64,000 nucleotides of DNA, taken from Siniperca chuatsi. Lineage: Eukaryota; Chordata; Actinopteri; Centrarchiformes; Sinipercidae. The notes beneath the pieces were generated by a model that did not search any database, was not told the origin of the DNA, and saw nothing but the letters and a program-made list of their open reading frames with translations. Both the position numbers and the translations under genes were made by a program. Where the stretch lies: positions 21,565,860-21,629,859 of the forward strand of contig NC_058057.1 in the NCBI RefSeq assembly GCF_020085105.1. Direction: 5' to 3'. Of the stretch, positions 32,701-46,000 are shown in pieces. Within the stretch, counting starts at the first letter, position 1, and each line of letters begins with the position of its first letter.

Positions 32701-35700
32701 TAACAATCCACTATTAGCTGAGCTAGTGCGCGGTGTTTGTGCAAAACACGAGACTGCGAACAGAGCAGATTAAAATATTTAATTTACATATTTATGCTTG
32801 TTGAACAGTTGTATTGGCTTTTTACTCGCTAAGGTTTTATTGCACTTACAGTAACAAGTGTAGTTGTCCTCAGCTCGAGTAATCTTCGAGTTCTCTTCAC
32901 TTCACTGTCTCCACCGCGGTTCTGCATGTGTATGTGGAGGAGCTCAGTTGGACACAGAGAGCAGGGCAGAGGCTGCAGCGTGATGATAAAGACCCCAGGG
33001 CCAATTTAATACCGGGCTTCAGTGCCCATCCCTAAATTATATTATTATTCTTATTCATTGCGTCTTTTGCAATGTGTTTATTGCACATGTTCATATCCCA
33101 ATGATGATGAAAATACGATTAATTGGTCAGCACTAATAGAAATGCAGTTTTTATTCACTAATTATTTACTGTTGTTTCCATTTGGCCATTTTTTGATTGC
33201 GGTTAAGTTTGAAACTCACCAATTCCTGAGGTTTTGCTTACTCAGAATGGGGAGTGACTATGCACATCACTAAGCATGATCGGTCCACGTGCGGACTTAG
33301 GGCTGGCCATATAAATAATATCTCGATATTTTTAGGCTAATATGCCACGATATACGATATATATCTCGATATACACATTTTCTCTAGAATAACATACCGT
33401 AAATTCTCAAATAGCCCAAACATATGATGCATTGCTGTAGATTAAACTACCCAACAGTATATGAAGTAGTTAAAGCTCAACCTTAAACATCTACAGCAGT
33501 AAAATACAACACACACATTAATGCAGCAATAATATTAATCCAAAAGCGTCATATATAATAGTAAAACACTGACAGGGACCATTTACTACACAATGAGTAC
33601 TTTAAGTAAATGTGTTATTATGCACTTTTACAGTAGTAAGGTTTAGAATGCAGCACTTTTACTTGTGATGGAGCATTTTCAAAGTGGGGATGGTATTTGT
33701 ACTTTTGCTTAAAGGGACAGTTCACCCCGCTCAAAGCGCCCAAAAAAAAAATTTGACAAATAAACAGCAATGTCTCTTTCCAGAAATCATGACCCAGTTA
33801 CTCAAGATAATCCACAGATTTGCTGTGAGCAGTTTCATGTAGGAACTAATTTGAAACTAATTAGGGAATGAAAACTATTTGTACTTGGACAAACTAGTAT
33901 TTGTATTCAAAAGTCAAACTTGGATTGGTGAGTATGACATGACGTATGAAATGTATTATACTGAATATATAGGTACTTGCCTCTCTTCAGTTATTTCAGA
34001 TTTATTTGAATACTGACTTTGATTTGAGAATTTACAGTATATTATATTACAGTTTGTTATGTTTTTTTAAAGAGGAAATTCTTCATTTGTTTTTCTATGT
34101 TCTTTGTTTTATTTGTTGCCAGGGATTACAGTCTCATGTTGCAGAGTGTGATGGTAACATTACTACAGCTCCAACCATGACAGCACAGACCACAGATTAC
34201 TGCAACAGCAGTCACACAGCCAGCATCAGATGTGAAGCTACATTTGAATCAAGTAAGTTGTTATGGATTCACATTGTGTAGTTGAGTATCATTAAGATCT
34301 TTATGTTGCAATGTTTTCCTGACGTAATTGTGCTTTTTCAGCTTTCAAACAAAGCCTGTTTGAATCCCAGCTTGAAGACTACGCCAATGATGTACAGAGG
34401 GTACAATGTTGACATATTTTATAAAAATATCTTTGAAATTTAATTAACATGTTTTCATGTCAGTTATTTATTGCCTTCAATGTTTTGATTACAGAAACTT
34501 GATGATGGCACCATTACAGTGTTAGAGTTCTTTAAACTCTTCAACATAGACTTTGTCATCCATAATCCTCGGCAAAGTGTCCTTCCTGGCAGAGTAGGTT
34601 AATCTTCATTTTTATAAAAAAAAAAAAAAAAAAAACAACAGTCAAATGTAGTGATGTGACTTTTTCTTTTGTTTTTACAGCTTTTGTCAGACACAGATCA
34701 TACACCAATGGATTTATTGAAAGACAGGCATATCAACCGTCCTAAACAGATGGTGTATGAGACAAACGTCCTGAACCTCACAGAAAATGTGGAGGGGTAT
34801 GTACGCTTAAGATTGTATAATGCATTTATGACTAAGATTAAAGTTTACATATAATAGTTTGTCACATTTAACCTTGTGGTCTTTCTTCCATGTGAGGTGT
34901 TCATGTCTCATTTTAGGTTTAAACTTGAATGCTCTTAAAACCTTTAGAAAACTCCCACTAGGAGTTTGTTAAAATGTACAAAGTAATCCTTGATTAACAG
35001 CTTTGTAATGTGCAAAGCAGCATATCTCGTTTGGCAGTGTGCCAGAAATTATAGAATAAAATTGGAAGTGGCATAGATAGACAGTTATAAGAACTGTTTA
35101 AGTTGTCTCTGAAAATACACATATTAAGACTTTTGTCCTTCCCAGGTTGAAGGAGCGAATGCAGGGTCTGGACAAACCACTGAAGATTGTGAATAGACCT
35201 TTGTGGGAAGAAATGAGAAATTCTTCAGAGAAAGAGGTATTAAAGGATAACTTTAACTTTGTTTTTCAAACTGCATTTTGTTTTTCTATTTCTTACCATG
35301 ATAACTATGTTCATGTGACATGTGCAGTCACATTTGCAGTATAATTGTCAGTTTGTTAAAAGGATGCTTGTGAATACTTTTTGGGATTTAGCTGTTCCCC
35401 TTTGCTGTGTATGTAGATGTAGCAGTGGGAAGAGTATCAGTTGGGCATACGATCTTATTCCTAACCCTCACTTTGTTTATTTGAATTCACAGCTCAAATC
35501 GTTTGGTGCAAAACTAAAAGAGAGAAATAACTTGTTCAGAAAGATGAGCAAAGTTCAGTCACATGAAATGAAGGAGGTCTTGTACTCAAACCTTGTGCAG
35601 GCTAATCTGGTAAGAGCCTTCACACACAAACACTGAATTTCAACATCAGGGATCTTTTGAGAGCATTGAAGGTAATTGACATTTTTCATCTTTTCAGGAC

Positions 35701-38700
35701 GAGCAACAGAGTTTGAGAGGAACGATCAAGAAAGCAGATGAGATGATAAAAAGTTTGGATGACTGTATTCGTAAATTAGAAACAGGTATGGCTGCTGTGG
35801 GGAAATGACTTATGGCTGTCCAGTTTACAATGCCACGTCTGTATGAATGGACTAATGATTCAGACCGACAGTGACGCCAAAAAAAGTGGGATGAGTTGGT
35901 GTTGTTGTGTTGCTACAAGGGACAGGCAGAGCAGAAGGTGAAACGGCTGTAACACCTTCTGTTTTTCCCTTCCTGTAGAACTTACTGCAGTCGAAGAAAA
36001 AGGCTTCGAAGATACACCGAGTCTGAAATCACGTCAGAAAGGTAACTTATAATACCACTTGATTATTTTATTTATTTATTTTTGTTTGTTTTTTGAATTG
36101 AATAAGTTATTGATTTATTTTAATTTTTTGACAGAAATGCAGAAAGTCACAGAGGCCTTGGCGGATAATGACCGGTGAGTTGAGAAGTACCTCTGTCATG
36201 TTTAGGTACTTTAAATATAGAAAAGGGTTTTTTTTTGTTTCTTATTCTTTTCTTTGTTCCTGCCACAGACAAATATCTGAACTGGAGATGCAGAATAAGC
36301 AGAATTCAGATAAACTGAAGAGGCTGAAAGCTGAGACGAGGAACCTTGAGAACCATGTCACCGTGCTGCATTGGTCAGTTTCTGATTTGAATGGGTTTTC
36401 AGATCCTAAGGCATGAGACTTGCTTTCAAAACATGTAGGACCTCGTTTACAAAAAGCTGCTTATGCTGAACCTTGTCCACTCTCACTATTAAGTGTGTGT
36501 CCTCTCTGTTACTTTCCTCAACTGTCAGTAAAAGAGGTCCATTAGCTTATTTTTGTCAGCAGTCTTGACAATAAATAAAATTGCTTAGCTCAGTTTTTAG
36601 CTAGATATTAAAGTCAAATCCTTTTTGTACATGTCTTACTTCAGGGTGAATGAATGGAAGTTTGGAGAGAAGAGAGACAACTGTGCGGTCTACACTTTTC
36701 TCCATGAGACCTTCCATCTACAGTTGGTGTATGACAAATCCAATGGTAAGATTGCTTTAGTGATTAACAGTAGACGTGCTCATAAAGCTACATGGTGAAC
36801 AGCATTTATACTGTTTCTACTAAAATTAAAAGATTTTACAGGCAAAAAAATATTGTTGATCTCTAAAGGCTGAACATTTTAACCATGTGCTCGTAGCAAC
36901 ACTAATGTCAGGGCCTGCTTTGCAATTAAAACTATTGTTTACCACCCAAACTATGCACATAATTGTTGTCTGTTTACTAGGCAGACACTGGGTGAAAGTG
37001 TATTTCCAGACTTGTGGTGTTGCAAACACCGATTTGTGTTTTTATATTAAAACAGTGAAGCTCAAGCTCTATTTTTTTAACAAATGTTTTTGCAATAAAT
37101 AATGTTTTTCTTTTTTATTGTTTTTGAAGGAAATGATGCTGATAATCGGTCTGAGAGGAAAATATCACACATCGCATTCAAACTTCAACTTGATGGTGAG
37201 AACAAACTAAAAAGTAGTATATCATGAGAGATAATTTGCTATAGATTGTCAGAATCTGTGTCATGCATGTTGTGTGTTTGGGTTAACATGGGTTAGTTTC
37301 TCAGCAGCTGTGAGGTCTTTATAATGAGGGTATGTTTAATGTCCACTGGCATTTTGAGCATGGGGGACATTCTTGTTACTGGTAATTTGTTAAAAACAAC
37401 TACTGTACATTTTGTTTTCTAACTAGATGAGAAGTCGCAGTGCCATGCCTGCCTTGTTCACAAACTGCTCTCTCAGTACATTAATGGAGAAACTTCCTGG
37501 GTGGAGAAGTATCCAACGAGCAGACATGTTCCAAAGGTAGGTGTGAATGGAGATCTGTTTTGTTGTTTGAGAGATGTACTTATACTGTCTGTTCAAATAC
37601 TGTCACATCTTGTTTATGGTCAAACTTGTTTAAGTTCTTAAAGTCAGTAGACCCATTCCAGATACTGTGTTTTACACTGAGGATGCAAATAGCCAATATT
37701 GAGTTGATATTCAATATCTTGAAGTATTCTGTCTCGAATGTGTGTTCTTGCCATGGTGGAAATAACATTTTTCAACTGAGGTATTTTGTCTCTGTTGTAT
37801 GTAGCTGCTCCATGACGTGGGCCTGGTGGTGAGTCGCTGTCGTCTGCTGGGAGAGGAGTTGCGTCTGCTGAAAATGTGGGGGGGTCTAAGGCTCGATATT
37901 CTCAACATCAGCTGCGTGGACACTCAGTAAGAACTCTTCCACACAAGATAGCTTGTAATATTTAGAAACATTTTTGAGGCAACTGTATAATTAATTTAGC
38001 CTTTATTAAAGATGAGGATTCCAAACTGCGATATCATCAGGCACATCTTGATTTACAGCACCAAGATAGTGTGAACCTTTCCCCCAAATGTGATAAAGTT
38101 GAATCGACATGGTTCCCAGTACAAAGCCGACTAAGTGAACTCACATTCTGCAATAAAAGGAGAACCACAGAATCTCTACTATAATATGATGGTTAGGGGT
38201 TATTTGGACTCAAGGCAATGTTACTTATGGACATTGACTTAATGAGTTTTAATATTTACTTAAAATCACATCACAAAAGATGTAGGATCTGTCAATAGGT
38301 TAACACATTTTTCAAAAACTAAGCTACGTTATATAATATCCTTTCTTTTTCTTCTAGAGTGCACATTGTTTTCAGCAGTCTCAAGAAATTTTCCAAGTTT
38401 GAGGTGATCTTCTCTGTCCGTTTGACCAACCACCTCTGTGTCCTTCAAGTGCAGAGCTTCAAAAACATGATCGGAAACACAACGTAAGTTTGACTCAAAT
38501 ATATATTTATATAAGTAAGGTAGTGCTTTCGCAGCTTTTGGGTGGAGGGGAAATGCAACTTTAAAGGCACTTAATGGACAATGATACTGTGGCTAAGAAT
38601 ATTTAAGTGGCATTACACAATTTATTAACCACTGGGGGCCAGAAAAACTCAAAAACCTCACAAACTATAATATTTGATATTTTCATGTATTTGCAGGATC

Positions 38701-38793
38701 CAACAGATTGAGGAGATTGTGGCATCGTTCAGTCCAGCCAAGAACTTCTTGACCAAGATTGTCAAAAAGATTCATGAAAATCTTCTCTGTTGA
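23771..38793 (+). CDS. knl1: Kinetochore scaffold 1 (KNL1/CASC5), complete
   Basis: Thirty-one coding exons join in phase to 2038 codons plus stop: 23771-23799, 23990-24026, 24134-24193, 24402-24484, 24560-24615, 24706-24727, 24825-24868, 24972-25024, 25183-25969, 26129-26181, 26482-27019, 27250-27302, 27570-28188, 28568-28620, 29763-31862, 34123-34252, 34342-34400, 34495-34593, 34681-34796, 35146-35236, 35493-35609, 35698-35785, 35979-36041, 36135-36174, 36269-36373, 36645-36745, 37130-37195, 37427-37536, 37805-37926, 38358-38483, 38697-38793. PP1-docking motifs are SILK (residues 22-25) and RVSF (56-59). Ten MDxT-SHT units and four MDMTEAQTG-type units form the MELT region, the BUB3-BUB1/BUBR1 platform once phosphorylated by MPS1. 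A basic stretch (SRLSVGGFKPKLPQRNK) precedes the C-terminal coiled coil (exons 19-25) and the RWD pair (exons 26-31) that contacts MIS12 and ZWINT. Residues such as KLDDGTIT, EFFKLF and RLLGEELRLLK align with human KNL1. Human KNL1 is about 2300 aa with its MELT region in one giant exon; here that region is split into repeated exons. Confidence 0.97.
24972..25969 (+). repeat. knl1 MELT cassette 1 (53-nt exon plus 787-nt exon)
   Basis: The small exon (GMETLLNAPLHASQQRDK) is followed by a long exon beginning VNFDTG. Units: FMDMTHSHTINIA and SMDMTLSHTLNML; then a KI-like GFENFLASLSK, a second NGSLAQIKTQ, a KEN box (VDKENQAP), MGMTEAQTG with a Gly for Asp change, an eight-Asp run, and LFPTQEMY. 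It is the only cassette that keeps both KI-like stretches and an intact KEN. Confidence 0.9.
25817..25845 (+). repeat. Coding (GAT)n microsatellite, eight Asp
   Basis: Eight GAT codons in a row in knl1 exon 9 give an acidic run (DDDDDDDD) before PFQCLFPTQ. The other cassettes have only one or two acidic residues there, so this is a lineage-specific slip expansion. Confidence 0.9.
26129..27019 (+). repeat. knl1 MELT cassette 2 (53-nt exon plus 538-nt exon)
   Basis: The small exon (DMTSLKNPTLNASHERPK) is followed by VNLDAKDEGREKTIMF, one FMDMTQSHTVNIA unit, a KI-like GFKNFLVSLSK, SMDMTEAQTG, LFPTQDMY, and a closing LGSSN. Shorter than cassette 1: the KI2-like/KEN part is missing. The 53-nt small exon and phase 1 boundaries match cassettes 3 and 4. 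Confidence 0.9.
27250..28188 (+). repeat. knl1 MELT cassette 3 (53-nt exon plus 619-nt exon)
   Basis: The small exon (GMETSLQPSLKTKGQRHQ) is followed by VKFDAEDDSREKTVRF, one CMDVTRSHTVNIA unit, a decayed second unit (FSENDAAINIA) that has lost MDxT and SHT, a KI-like GFNNLLTSLSK, SMDMTEAQTG, LFPTQDTY and LGSSN. The long exon's acceptor follows a C-run instead of a normal pyrimidine tract with T. Confidence 0.9.
28710..29255. repeat. Nonautonomous element between the two exons of knl1 cassette 4
   Basis: Begins 'ttaaagctgcactgatcaatattttt' in outline and ends 'aatgaatacagctttaa', so AAAGCTG/CAGCTTT close it as inverted ends. The inside shares 'tgctaacatgtttgcc' and 'aacattgccccatatctgctgg'-like words with 47855-48060. 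It accounts for most of the extra intron length in this cassette. Confidence 0.6.
29793..30503 (+). repeat. 126-bp in-frame tandem array of MELT-SHT units
   Basis: Units start at 29793, 29919, 30045, 30171, 30297 and 30423, exactly 126 bp apart with no indels; the sixth diverges after NIASN. Each encodes EKTVRFTANDA[AC]MDVT, then [QR]SHTVNIATN and a linker. This gives the T-omega, MELT and SHT parts of the BUB3/BUB1 docking unit. Units differ by only a few bases each. Linkers in units 1 and 4 share GLLPPW, and units 3, 4 and 6 share AAMDVTR, so a three-unit block may have been duplicated or converted. Confidence 0.95.
32200..33060. repeat. Repeat-rich knl1 intron 15, part 1
   Basis: 'taggcctgcacaatatgagg...gatatgatttgtgata' at about 32204-32270 is one end of the teleost 'GGGCTGCACAATAT' family. 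33010-33060 has '(gg)cttcagtgcccatccctaaatt'. The middle contains a GC-richer stretch (32460-32600) with short CTG runs. No coding exon was found between 31862 and 34123. Confidence 0.45.
33290..33865. repeat. Repeat-rich knl1 intron 15, part 2
   Basis: 33300-33375 is a second 'GGGCTGGCCATAT...CTCGATATATA' copy. 33590-33710 contains AGTACTTT-type words. 33715-33865 is the reversed partner of 19245-19545 ('aaagggacagttcaccc', 'tccacagatttgctgtgagcag'). Confidence 0.5.
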
Positions 38794-40975
38794 GACCAGG
38801 AATACATCCAATATGAAATTTTGATTCCAATTGTTTATAATCAACCTCTTTTGTACTATATAGATCTTGGGGGAGAAAATCTATCAACTGTCTTTTTTTT
38901 GAAAAATTAAAAAAAAAAAAGTGTACAGGTTCCCAGTCTGTTTGTTGTTCCACAGTGTGCATGAAGTGGTGTTTTTTTTTGTATTTTGTCCTCATAATAC
39001 AACTGCACCTGTTAACAGTCATTGCATTTTGTTAGAAATACTTGGACAACATAGTACATAGAAAGGTACAATATAAATGTTCAAATTGCTAGAATACAGG
39101 AAATCTGATCTACAGGATCAGTCTGTCTTTTCAACCAAACTTCTCAAACAAATACATTTTGGCAAAATATTTTATAACAGTTTGTTCTTGGGTAAGGTTG
39201 AGTGGAATACTTTTGTCACAGCTACATTGCCAATTTTAGGATATTCAAGGCATGCTCAGTTGTGTTAGCTATGTCATCTAGCTAGGAGATTTGGTTTAAT
39301 TTATATTTGCTTAGTGATCATGTGAACCATTTAAAAGATTAAATACAGTTGTCTTTCATTGATCTGGAGTGCAGTGGTTTCTGTGCAGTTTCCAGAGTCG
39401 CCTCTAGATGGTGAACATGAACCGACCTTATAGTACTTTGTTTTACCTACAGCGGGACAATGTTTGGTTTCTGTAAAGGGGCCCTGATATGTTTATCAGA
39501 TGGAGCCTGTATTTGAGACAGGCCTCAACAAAAGGCTGTATATCTGTCACTTTTTGTTGTAGCTTTGTGCAGTACTGAACAAATGTAAATATATTTTCTT
39601 TATAATGCTATTAAAACAGTTCCCCTGATTGTTTGTCATTTTTTGGTGGATAAAAAGCTTTGTATATTTGTCATTAGAGAACAAAAAATGTAAAATAAAT
39701 GGTCTGGCCGTTGAAAAGATAATTGTACTCAAAAGTTTCCATTAAAAACATTTTCTTCATGATTTTTTCTCTGTGCTATTGTTTGCTTATATGTGTTGTA
39801 TTTCCCAGGGTGCTTTTTTTTTGCACATTGTCTTCTATGATGATTAACATACCATGATATTCTGTATTCACATCTTAATCTGCATGCCCACAACATGTAG
39901 GTTGAACTGTTTTAATAATGTATCATCAGCAATAAAGATCTAATTTGTATTATGTGAAATTGAAATACAGATACAGTGTTAGTGTTGCGTTCAGTTAAGA
40001 CTGATACTTATTGACTGGAAGTGGTTTGAATTTTGCCTACTTTTCAGAAATGTTTTAAATGACGAATTGAAATATTTAGTTAGGAAATTATAATCAACAA
40101 TCTCAATGTGTAAAAATACTGCAAAAGTCAAGAAATCTGAATAAAATAGAAATGTATATTAAAAATATGTAAAATATATATATTCTCAAGTGAAAAGAGC
40201 TGTACAGTGTTTAAAATGAGAATGGAGTGTGCAAAATATTTTATTTATTTATTTTTCAGGGACCATGCAAAAATATGGTAACAGGTGACAATATGATACA
40301 GATGTGTTGCATATAGGATTTCTAGCCAAGGCTAATTTGCAACCCATGACTAAAGAATGTGTCAATACACAATCCTCTTATCTTTTTTTCCTCTTCTGCA
40401 TGTTATCAGTGTTCTGCTGCTCTTTCCTTTGACAACAATCAAGTTGACACTATTCCCTTGGATAGCCACCGCATTGAATTATTTAGGGAGTGTCTGTTCA
40501 TCACCACAAATCTTATGCCCTAAGATGAGACCAGGAAAACACATTTTGGCTCCTGTTTGGCTCATGTGGTGCTGCAACAAAAACATAGATAGGATGTGAT
40601 TTATGTGTTTATGCAGTAAAATTAAAGTCAAACCTGAAACATGGGTTTTTGTGATGAACATTGTATTTCCATTCTCATTTACACAGCCATTTAAAACATT
40701 ACCTGCAAATTAGACATCAAAATGCACTTTCAGTGTCAGTTGCTGTTCTTGCTGTACTGCGGTTAGTCTTTAGAGAGCGCTATGGGCCTGTAAAATATAT
40801 AATGTATTCCAATGCCCACTGCCTATCCTGAGTGAAAAATATGTCCTTGTGTCAGGTTCTCATCAGTGTTTTACTAATGTTTAACTTTAAATGGAAGAAA
40901 GAGCTTTTAAGGAGTCATCAGTTGTTTTTCCTGAAAAATAAATCAGGTCCCTGCAGAGTTTAGTGGTGTGTTCAA
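38794..40975. other. knl1 3' flank
   Basis: AT-rich sequence after the stop codon. AATAAA hexamers on the plus strand at 39694-39699 and 39931-39936 are candidate poly(A) signals, which would give 3' UTRs of about 0.9-1.2 kb. No open frame of interest. Confidence 0.45.
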
Positions 40976-40977
40976 AA

Positions 40978-41275
40978 GCAGTTGTTCCCAATCTTTTTAG
41001 CTCATGACCTCTTAAAACAAGCAATGTCTACTCATGCCCCCTCATCACAGAAAATAGCCTTAGTGTGGATATGAGATGTAAGCAATTGAACCCAATTATT
41101 TAATTTGAAGGACTTTTAGAGGCTTGAAGTTCTATTTTTCTTGAAAAAATGCAAAAAATTTGAGAAAAATAAACATAATTTTGTGATTTTTCTTTCTAAT
41201 TTGTTTAATCATCTTGTGATCTCTCAGATTTATCTTGGGACCCTTTTGGGGGTCCAGACCTTGAGTCAAATACAG
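40978..41275. repeat. Interspersed repeat (GTTCCCAATCTTTTTGGC family)
   Basis: 'gttgttcccaatctttttagctcatgacc' at the left and 'gggacccttttgggggtccagacc' at the right. A reversed partial copy with 'cccttcggaggggcccaacccctag' is inside 49863-49975, and a stub of the left end is at 512-545 near the mtif3 exon. Confidence 0.6.
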
Positions 41276-42599
41276 GCAAACACAAATACTTTTATGCAGT
41301 ACATCATTTTGCTGCTTTTCATCTATGTAAACAACTTAGTAAATTAGAAAATTAGGTTTCAGGTTCACCACCATGCATTTTTGATTTTGAGTGGGTTTTT
41401 AACAATGTTTCATACATTTTAAGGTTAATAAACAGCATTGTAATTCTTCAACCTACACTCAAGTAACACAATGTCCCCTCAGCAATGACAAGAGAGCAGC
41501 TGCACCTCAGCATCAAACAAAGAAAACTCATCTGTGTAGGCTCTCTGTCTTTTGTTGAACCGAGATAAACCTGATGTTGGTGTTTAGCTGCAGATCTTGC
41601 TGCTGTTCGAAGCTCATTGGCAACAGCCAAAACATGACTGACATGGACAGTGTCCAGAGGTCATTTGAAAGGTCAAACAGCCAGAGACAAGCCTCTGAGA
41701 GTGTGTATGGGGGAGGGGGACGACGACAGTCCACTCGTGAAGCCTGATGTCAAAGGTCAAAGTGGACTTTCCAAACCGTCACCCTCGAGTGAGCCGTCAG
41801 GGGACACGAGTTTCTCCTTCCCTCCCCCAGAAACAACGGCTGCTGTCAAACCAGACAGAGGACACACAGGGTGTCCAGGCAGGGGTTAAGTTTGGCTGAA
41901 GCAGCATTTGGGTCTCCTGACCTCAGCCTCGGGGTCAACTCAATTTCATTTCAATCGATCCATTGAAGGATTTTTCATTATTCATGTTTGTGAAACTGAA
42001 TCATTTATTAGATCATAATACAACATTACAAATAGGTATTAGGTTTTTTACTCCAATTGAGTAAATTCAAAATGATTGTCTCATTTTCTGTTTGTGATTG
42101 AATTTCTATAACTTGTTTCTTTGCAAATTGCTTGGTGGTTGAGTCATTGTCTTTGGTCTGTTAAGAAAAAGGTAAATCCTAATGCACTTATCAGATTGAC
42201 AAAATTATAAATGAAAACCTAATTTTATGAGTATTGGTTTTGGACTGTTTAATCTCTTTTGCTAGCTCTCTGGGATATGCAGACAGCAGGATTTCATGTG
42301 GAATAAACATGAAAAAGCACCGCTTATGATGTACTTATGTAGCCTCGCCCAGGTAAGATTCACATTTTTCAGAACACAGACTCTTAAAATGATCTGTGCT
42401 GATAATTGTGGTAATTATCTCCATCTGCAATCACTGTAATTTTAGTGTTGACTGAATAGAAATTAGAAGAATACTATTAGAATACTGGGTATAATATATG
42501 AGACTAGCATTTTGCCAAATTGGACTGCAAAGGTGTGAACACTGAATTAACTACTTGAAAGAAAAATGACCAAATCAATGTGTTTTGTGTTTGTTATGC
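41276..42599. other. Intergenic, includes a GC-richer repeat-free island
   Basis: 41440-41950 is richer in GC than its surroundings and has no match to the repeats in this window. Open frames of 60-80 residues on both strands have no family resemblance. It could be conserved noncoding DNA; the sequence alone does not show it. Confidence 0.35.
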
Positions 42600-43085
42600 A
42601 GCTGCACACTGAAAACAAGAGTCTACAGTCTTGCTAGCTAGCTGCTCTGTGAGACTGTACTCTTAGCTTTGAGCTAAATGCTAACACTAAACACAAAGAA
42701 CAGATTAGGCTCATGGAAATGCCATCAGATAGTTGGTCATAAACCAAATTTACAACCAAATATTAAAATTGTTGACCTTATAATGCCGCTAGATGAAATA
42801 TTAAGGGATTACCAAAGTTATTACAAGTCGTTGTTAGTTTTTACAAAAACATGAATGTGGCAATCCATCCAACAATTGTCAAGACACTTCACTCAAAACG
42901 ACAAATGTCAACCTCATGGTGGCGCTAGAGGAAAAATCAGGGGATCACCAAAGTTAGTAGGATCCATCCTCTGGGAACCATGAATGTCTGTACAAAATTT
43001 TATGTCAATCCATCCAATAATTGTTGAGATATTTCAGTCTGGTCTGACGTGGTGGACCGATTGCCATGCTGCTGTTGTGGCTAAA
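42600..43085 (+). repeat. Interspersed repeat family G, copy 2
   Basis: 'ctaaacacaaagaacag', 'gattaccaaagttattacaag', 'caatccatccaataattgttgagatatttcagtctgg' in outline, and 'gtggtggaccgattgcc'. Same order as 10262-10765. Confidence 0.7.
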
Positions 43086-46000
43086 AATCTACAAATCTTT
43101 ATCTTTTTACATAAAACTGAAACCTGTAAAACAGCTGTCATCTCAACCCTCTTATCATTGCATGAAGTTAAGTTAATTTAATTGTGTATTGCCCAATAAT
43201 GTAATGTAATCATTACCACTTGAGATTAAATGCATCATCTCATATGAGAGGTGCAATGAAACTCCTTTCTGAGTGACAAATGTAGCCGTTTATTGGGATT
43301 TAGATGAAGTTAGATGGCAACATATTGTCAACACTCCAAATGTAATTCTGTAAAGTGGAACATTTGGCCCCGAGCCTGGTTCAAATCTGTTTATCCACAG
43401 ATCCAGGAGCAGTATTTCACCTTAGTAACCTCATCAGTGTCCTCCAATGCCATCAGCAGGGAGGGGGGTTTAAGGTTGTACAATTGGTTTCGGAAGATGG
43501 ATAAGTGCTTTAAGGTTTACTTTATATTAAAGTCAAAACATGACCACCTGCCAGACACACTGGTGCGTTATGCGTTAAGAAACAAAAGAAACGGAAATGA
43601 AGAGCATATGCACTTTATTCTAGTGGGAAGGACTTTTTTCCATTTCTAATTCTAGAAATAAAATTATAAATGTAATAAATTCTTGCTATGACTGTTCTGC
43701 ATGTTATACAGAATCATATGCCAACAATATAAGAACACTTATGTGGTCCAGATGTTAACTGTATTGTCCATTACAGGACCTGCAGCGTCAACATTCAGCC
43801 ATTAATGGTTCCTGCTTAGATTAAACTTGGATAATAAACTAAGTTTTAATATTTAATAGATAACTAAAAAAATGGGTTTGATACAGTTGCCACATTATAT
43901 TTCCATATAAATATAATGTGGCTCCATTCTGGGATCAGTGTTGTTTGGCCTCACGGTATCAACATTGCTGGGCCAGACCTCTTTCAATATGTATAAATTT
44001 CTATTTAGTAAATGACCAGTTGGTTAAATGTGGTACCATGGCCTCCCACTACAGAGAGAAACAAAAGACTAGGTACCAATGCTCCATAGTCCAGCTAGTC
44101 AAGAATAAAATGTTTGGTCATGAGTTTATTGTTCCTCAGGGTTAATAATGATGGGTTTCAGCTGGGTAATGAACATATATTTGGGCAAGAAATTGAACAT
44201 CTGAACATCTGTCGTTATTTAAAGAAGGTCAGAGTGCATCAGAGAGCTCATTTGCAGTAAACCAACAACCATTGCTGTAACTGTAATGACAGACTGCTAA
44301 CACCTCCAATCTGCAGTAATTCACCTCCATTGTTCCTCCCTTCCTCTGGCCTTGGTGGCCATGTTTGTTCATAGAACAACTCAGCCATGTCTTATCGTAA
44401 TTATCTAGCAGTGCTGTTGGAGTCCAGCTGCGACAGTTTCACTCATACAGTTAGAAAAAGATAAAGGCAGCACAGTTTAAACAAAGTGTTGGATTTTACA
44501 GCAGGTCCAGAGGAAAGGCCTGTATTGAAGCCAAAACACAATGGATTTATTCTTAAAGCATTACTGTACATTTACCGCACATAATACTTTCACTAAGAGG
44601 TATAAGAATAACTGTCTAGTCTCATGGTACTCTGAAGTTGGTGGAGGAATGTCAGCCATGGCATAACCTAGAAAATGTGCCAGTTCATAAAGTGTGATCC
44701 TACCAGATTTATGCTGTTGATTTTGATGAAAATGAAGACATGGTTGAAAAAGTAGTTATGTTTACTTTGCTGGTGCTTTTGAACAGATGTATTGGCACTA
44801 TCAAGCAGATAGTTCTGCAATGAGTGTTCTGTATTGGCAGAAAATAGTGTCACCCCATTAAGCCTAAATGTCACAGGTTGATATATTTGAAATATTACTT
44901 GATGTCAAAACATTGAGGATTCCAACTTTAAGTAAATGTGTAGAATAATCTAATGGAGTATAGATCAGTTCTACCCATATGCAAACATAGTCTCTCATAG
45001 CCAGACTTCTTTCCTGTCAAGCCAATCTAATTGCTACTTGACGATTTCCAAAAGCCTCTTTATTTTTAAGTTTTATCAGATGGAGGTCTGACTATATGTG
45101 AGATCAGCACACACAGTTATTCCAAATTAACACCATGTGACTGCATAAAACTATAGTCAAAAAGTTACAGTGAGTTTTACCCATCCCTGACCCATTCATT
45201 TTAAACCAGAATTCAGTCCAATAAAACAATTTTCATGGTTCAATGAAATGTTTTATTTCACTCACTTTAGCTGAAAAAGTATGAAGCCAATACAAAGAAT
45301 GTGGATATCTTTGAAATATAGGAAGTACGGAGACTCACCTGCTGTGATGACGGCTCCCAAATTGATTAAATGTTTGTGTTTGTGCATTGGCATCCTGAAA
45401 CAGAGACATAGAGAGCCGTGTGTCTTCACAGTTGACTTCAAATGTCACTGTTCATGCCACTATCCTCCACTTATGTTCCTCCCCACTTCCCACTCACAGC
45501 CATCCTGCACTGCAAGCCTTGTGTAGATTATCTTGTTAGGGGGCATTAGAGGGCGTCTTAATTGGTCCTTCCAGGCAGGTAATTAGCTCTGATGACATGT
45601 GCTCCCATAGTGATGCGAATGACAGGGACACAGCCACGTCCGACCCCTCACCCCAATCACCAACACACACACACACGTAAAGACTATGTAACCCAAGGAG
45701 TTTCCACATTCTCTGGCCATTCTTGGGAAAAGACAATAGGTCTGGCTTGTTAAAATAGGCTCTCTCTCAGCAGGGGAACAGGAGCCACAGCAGCTGTCCC
45801 ATAGTATCAAGCTTCAATGGTCCCAGCAGCCTCAGAAAACATCCAGTCCAGAGGTTTTGTGTTTTTTTTTTTTACCTTTGTGGAGACATATTACATCTCA
45901 TTAGCAGGGAAATACAAAAGAAGCATTCATTTAAATGTTCCCTTAATCTCTGTGCAGTTATATGAAGAGAGAATGTTTCACAGCATTCAAAGCCTGTTGA

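Noticed and set aside
41650..41889. 79-codon frame rich in Pro and Ser
   Set aside because: No start context, no partner exons; only GC-richer composition.
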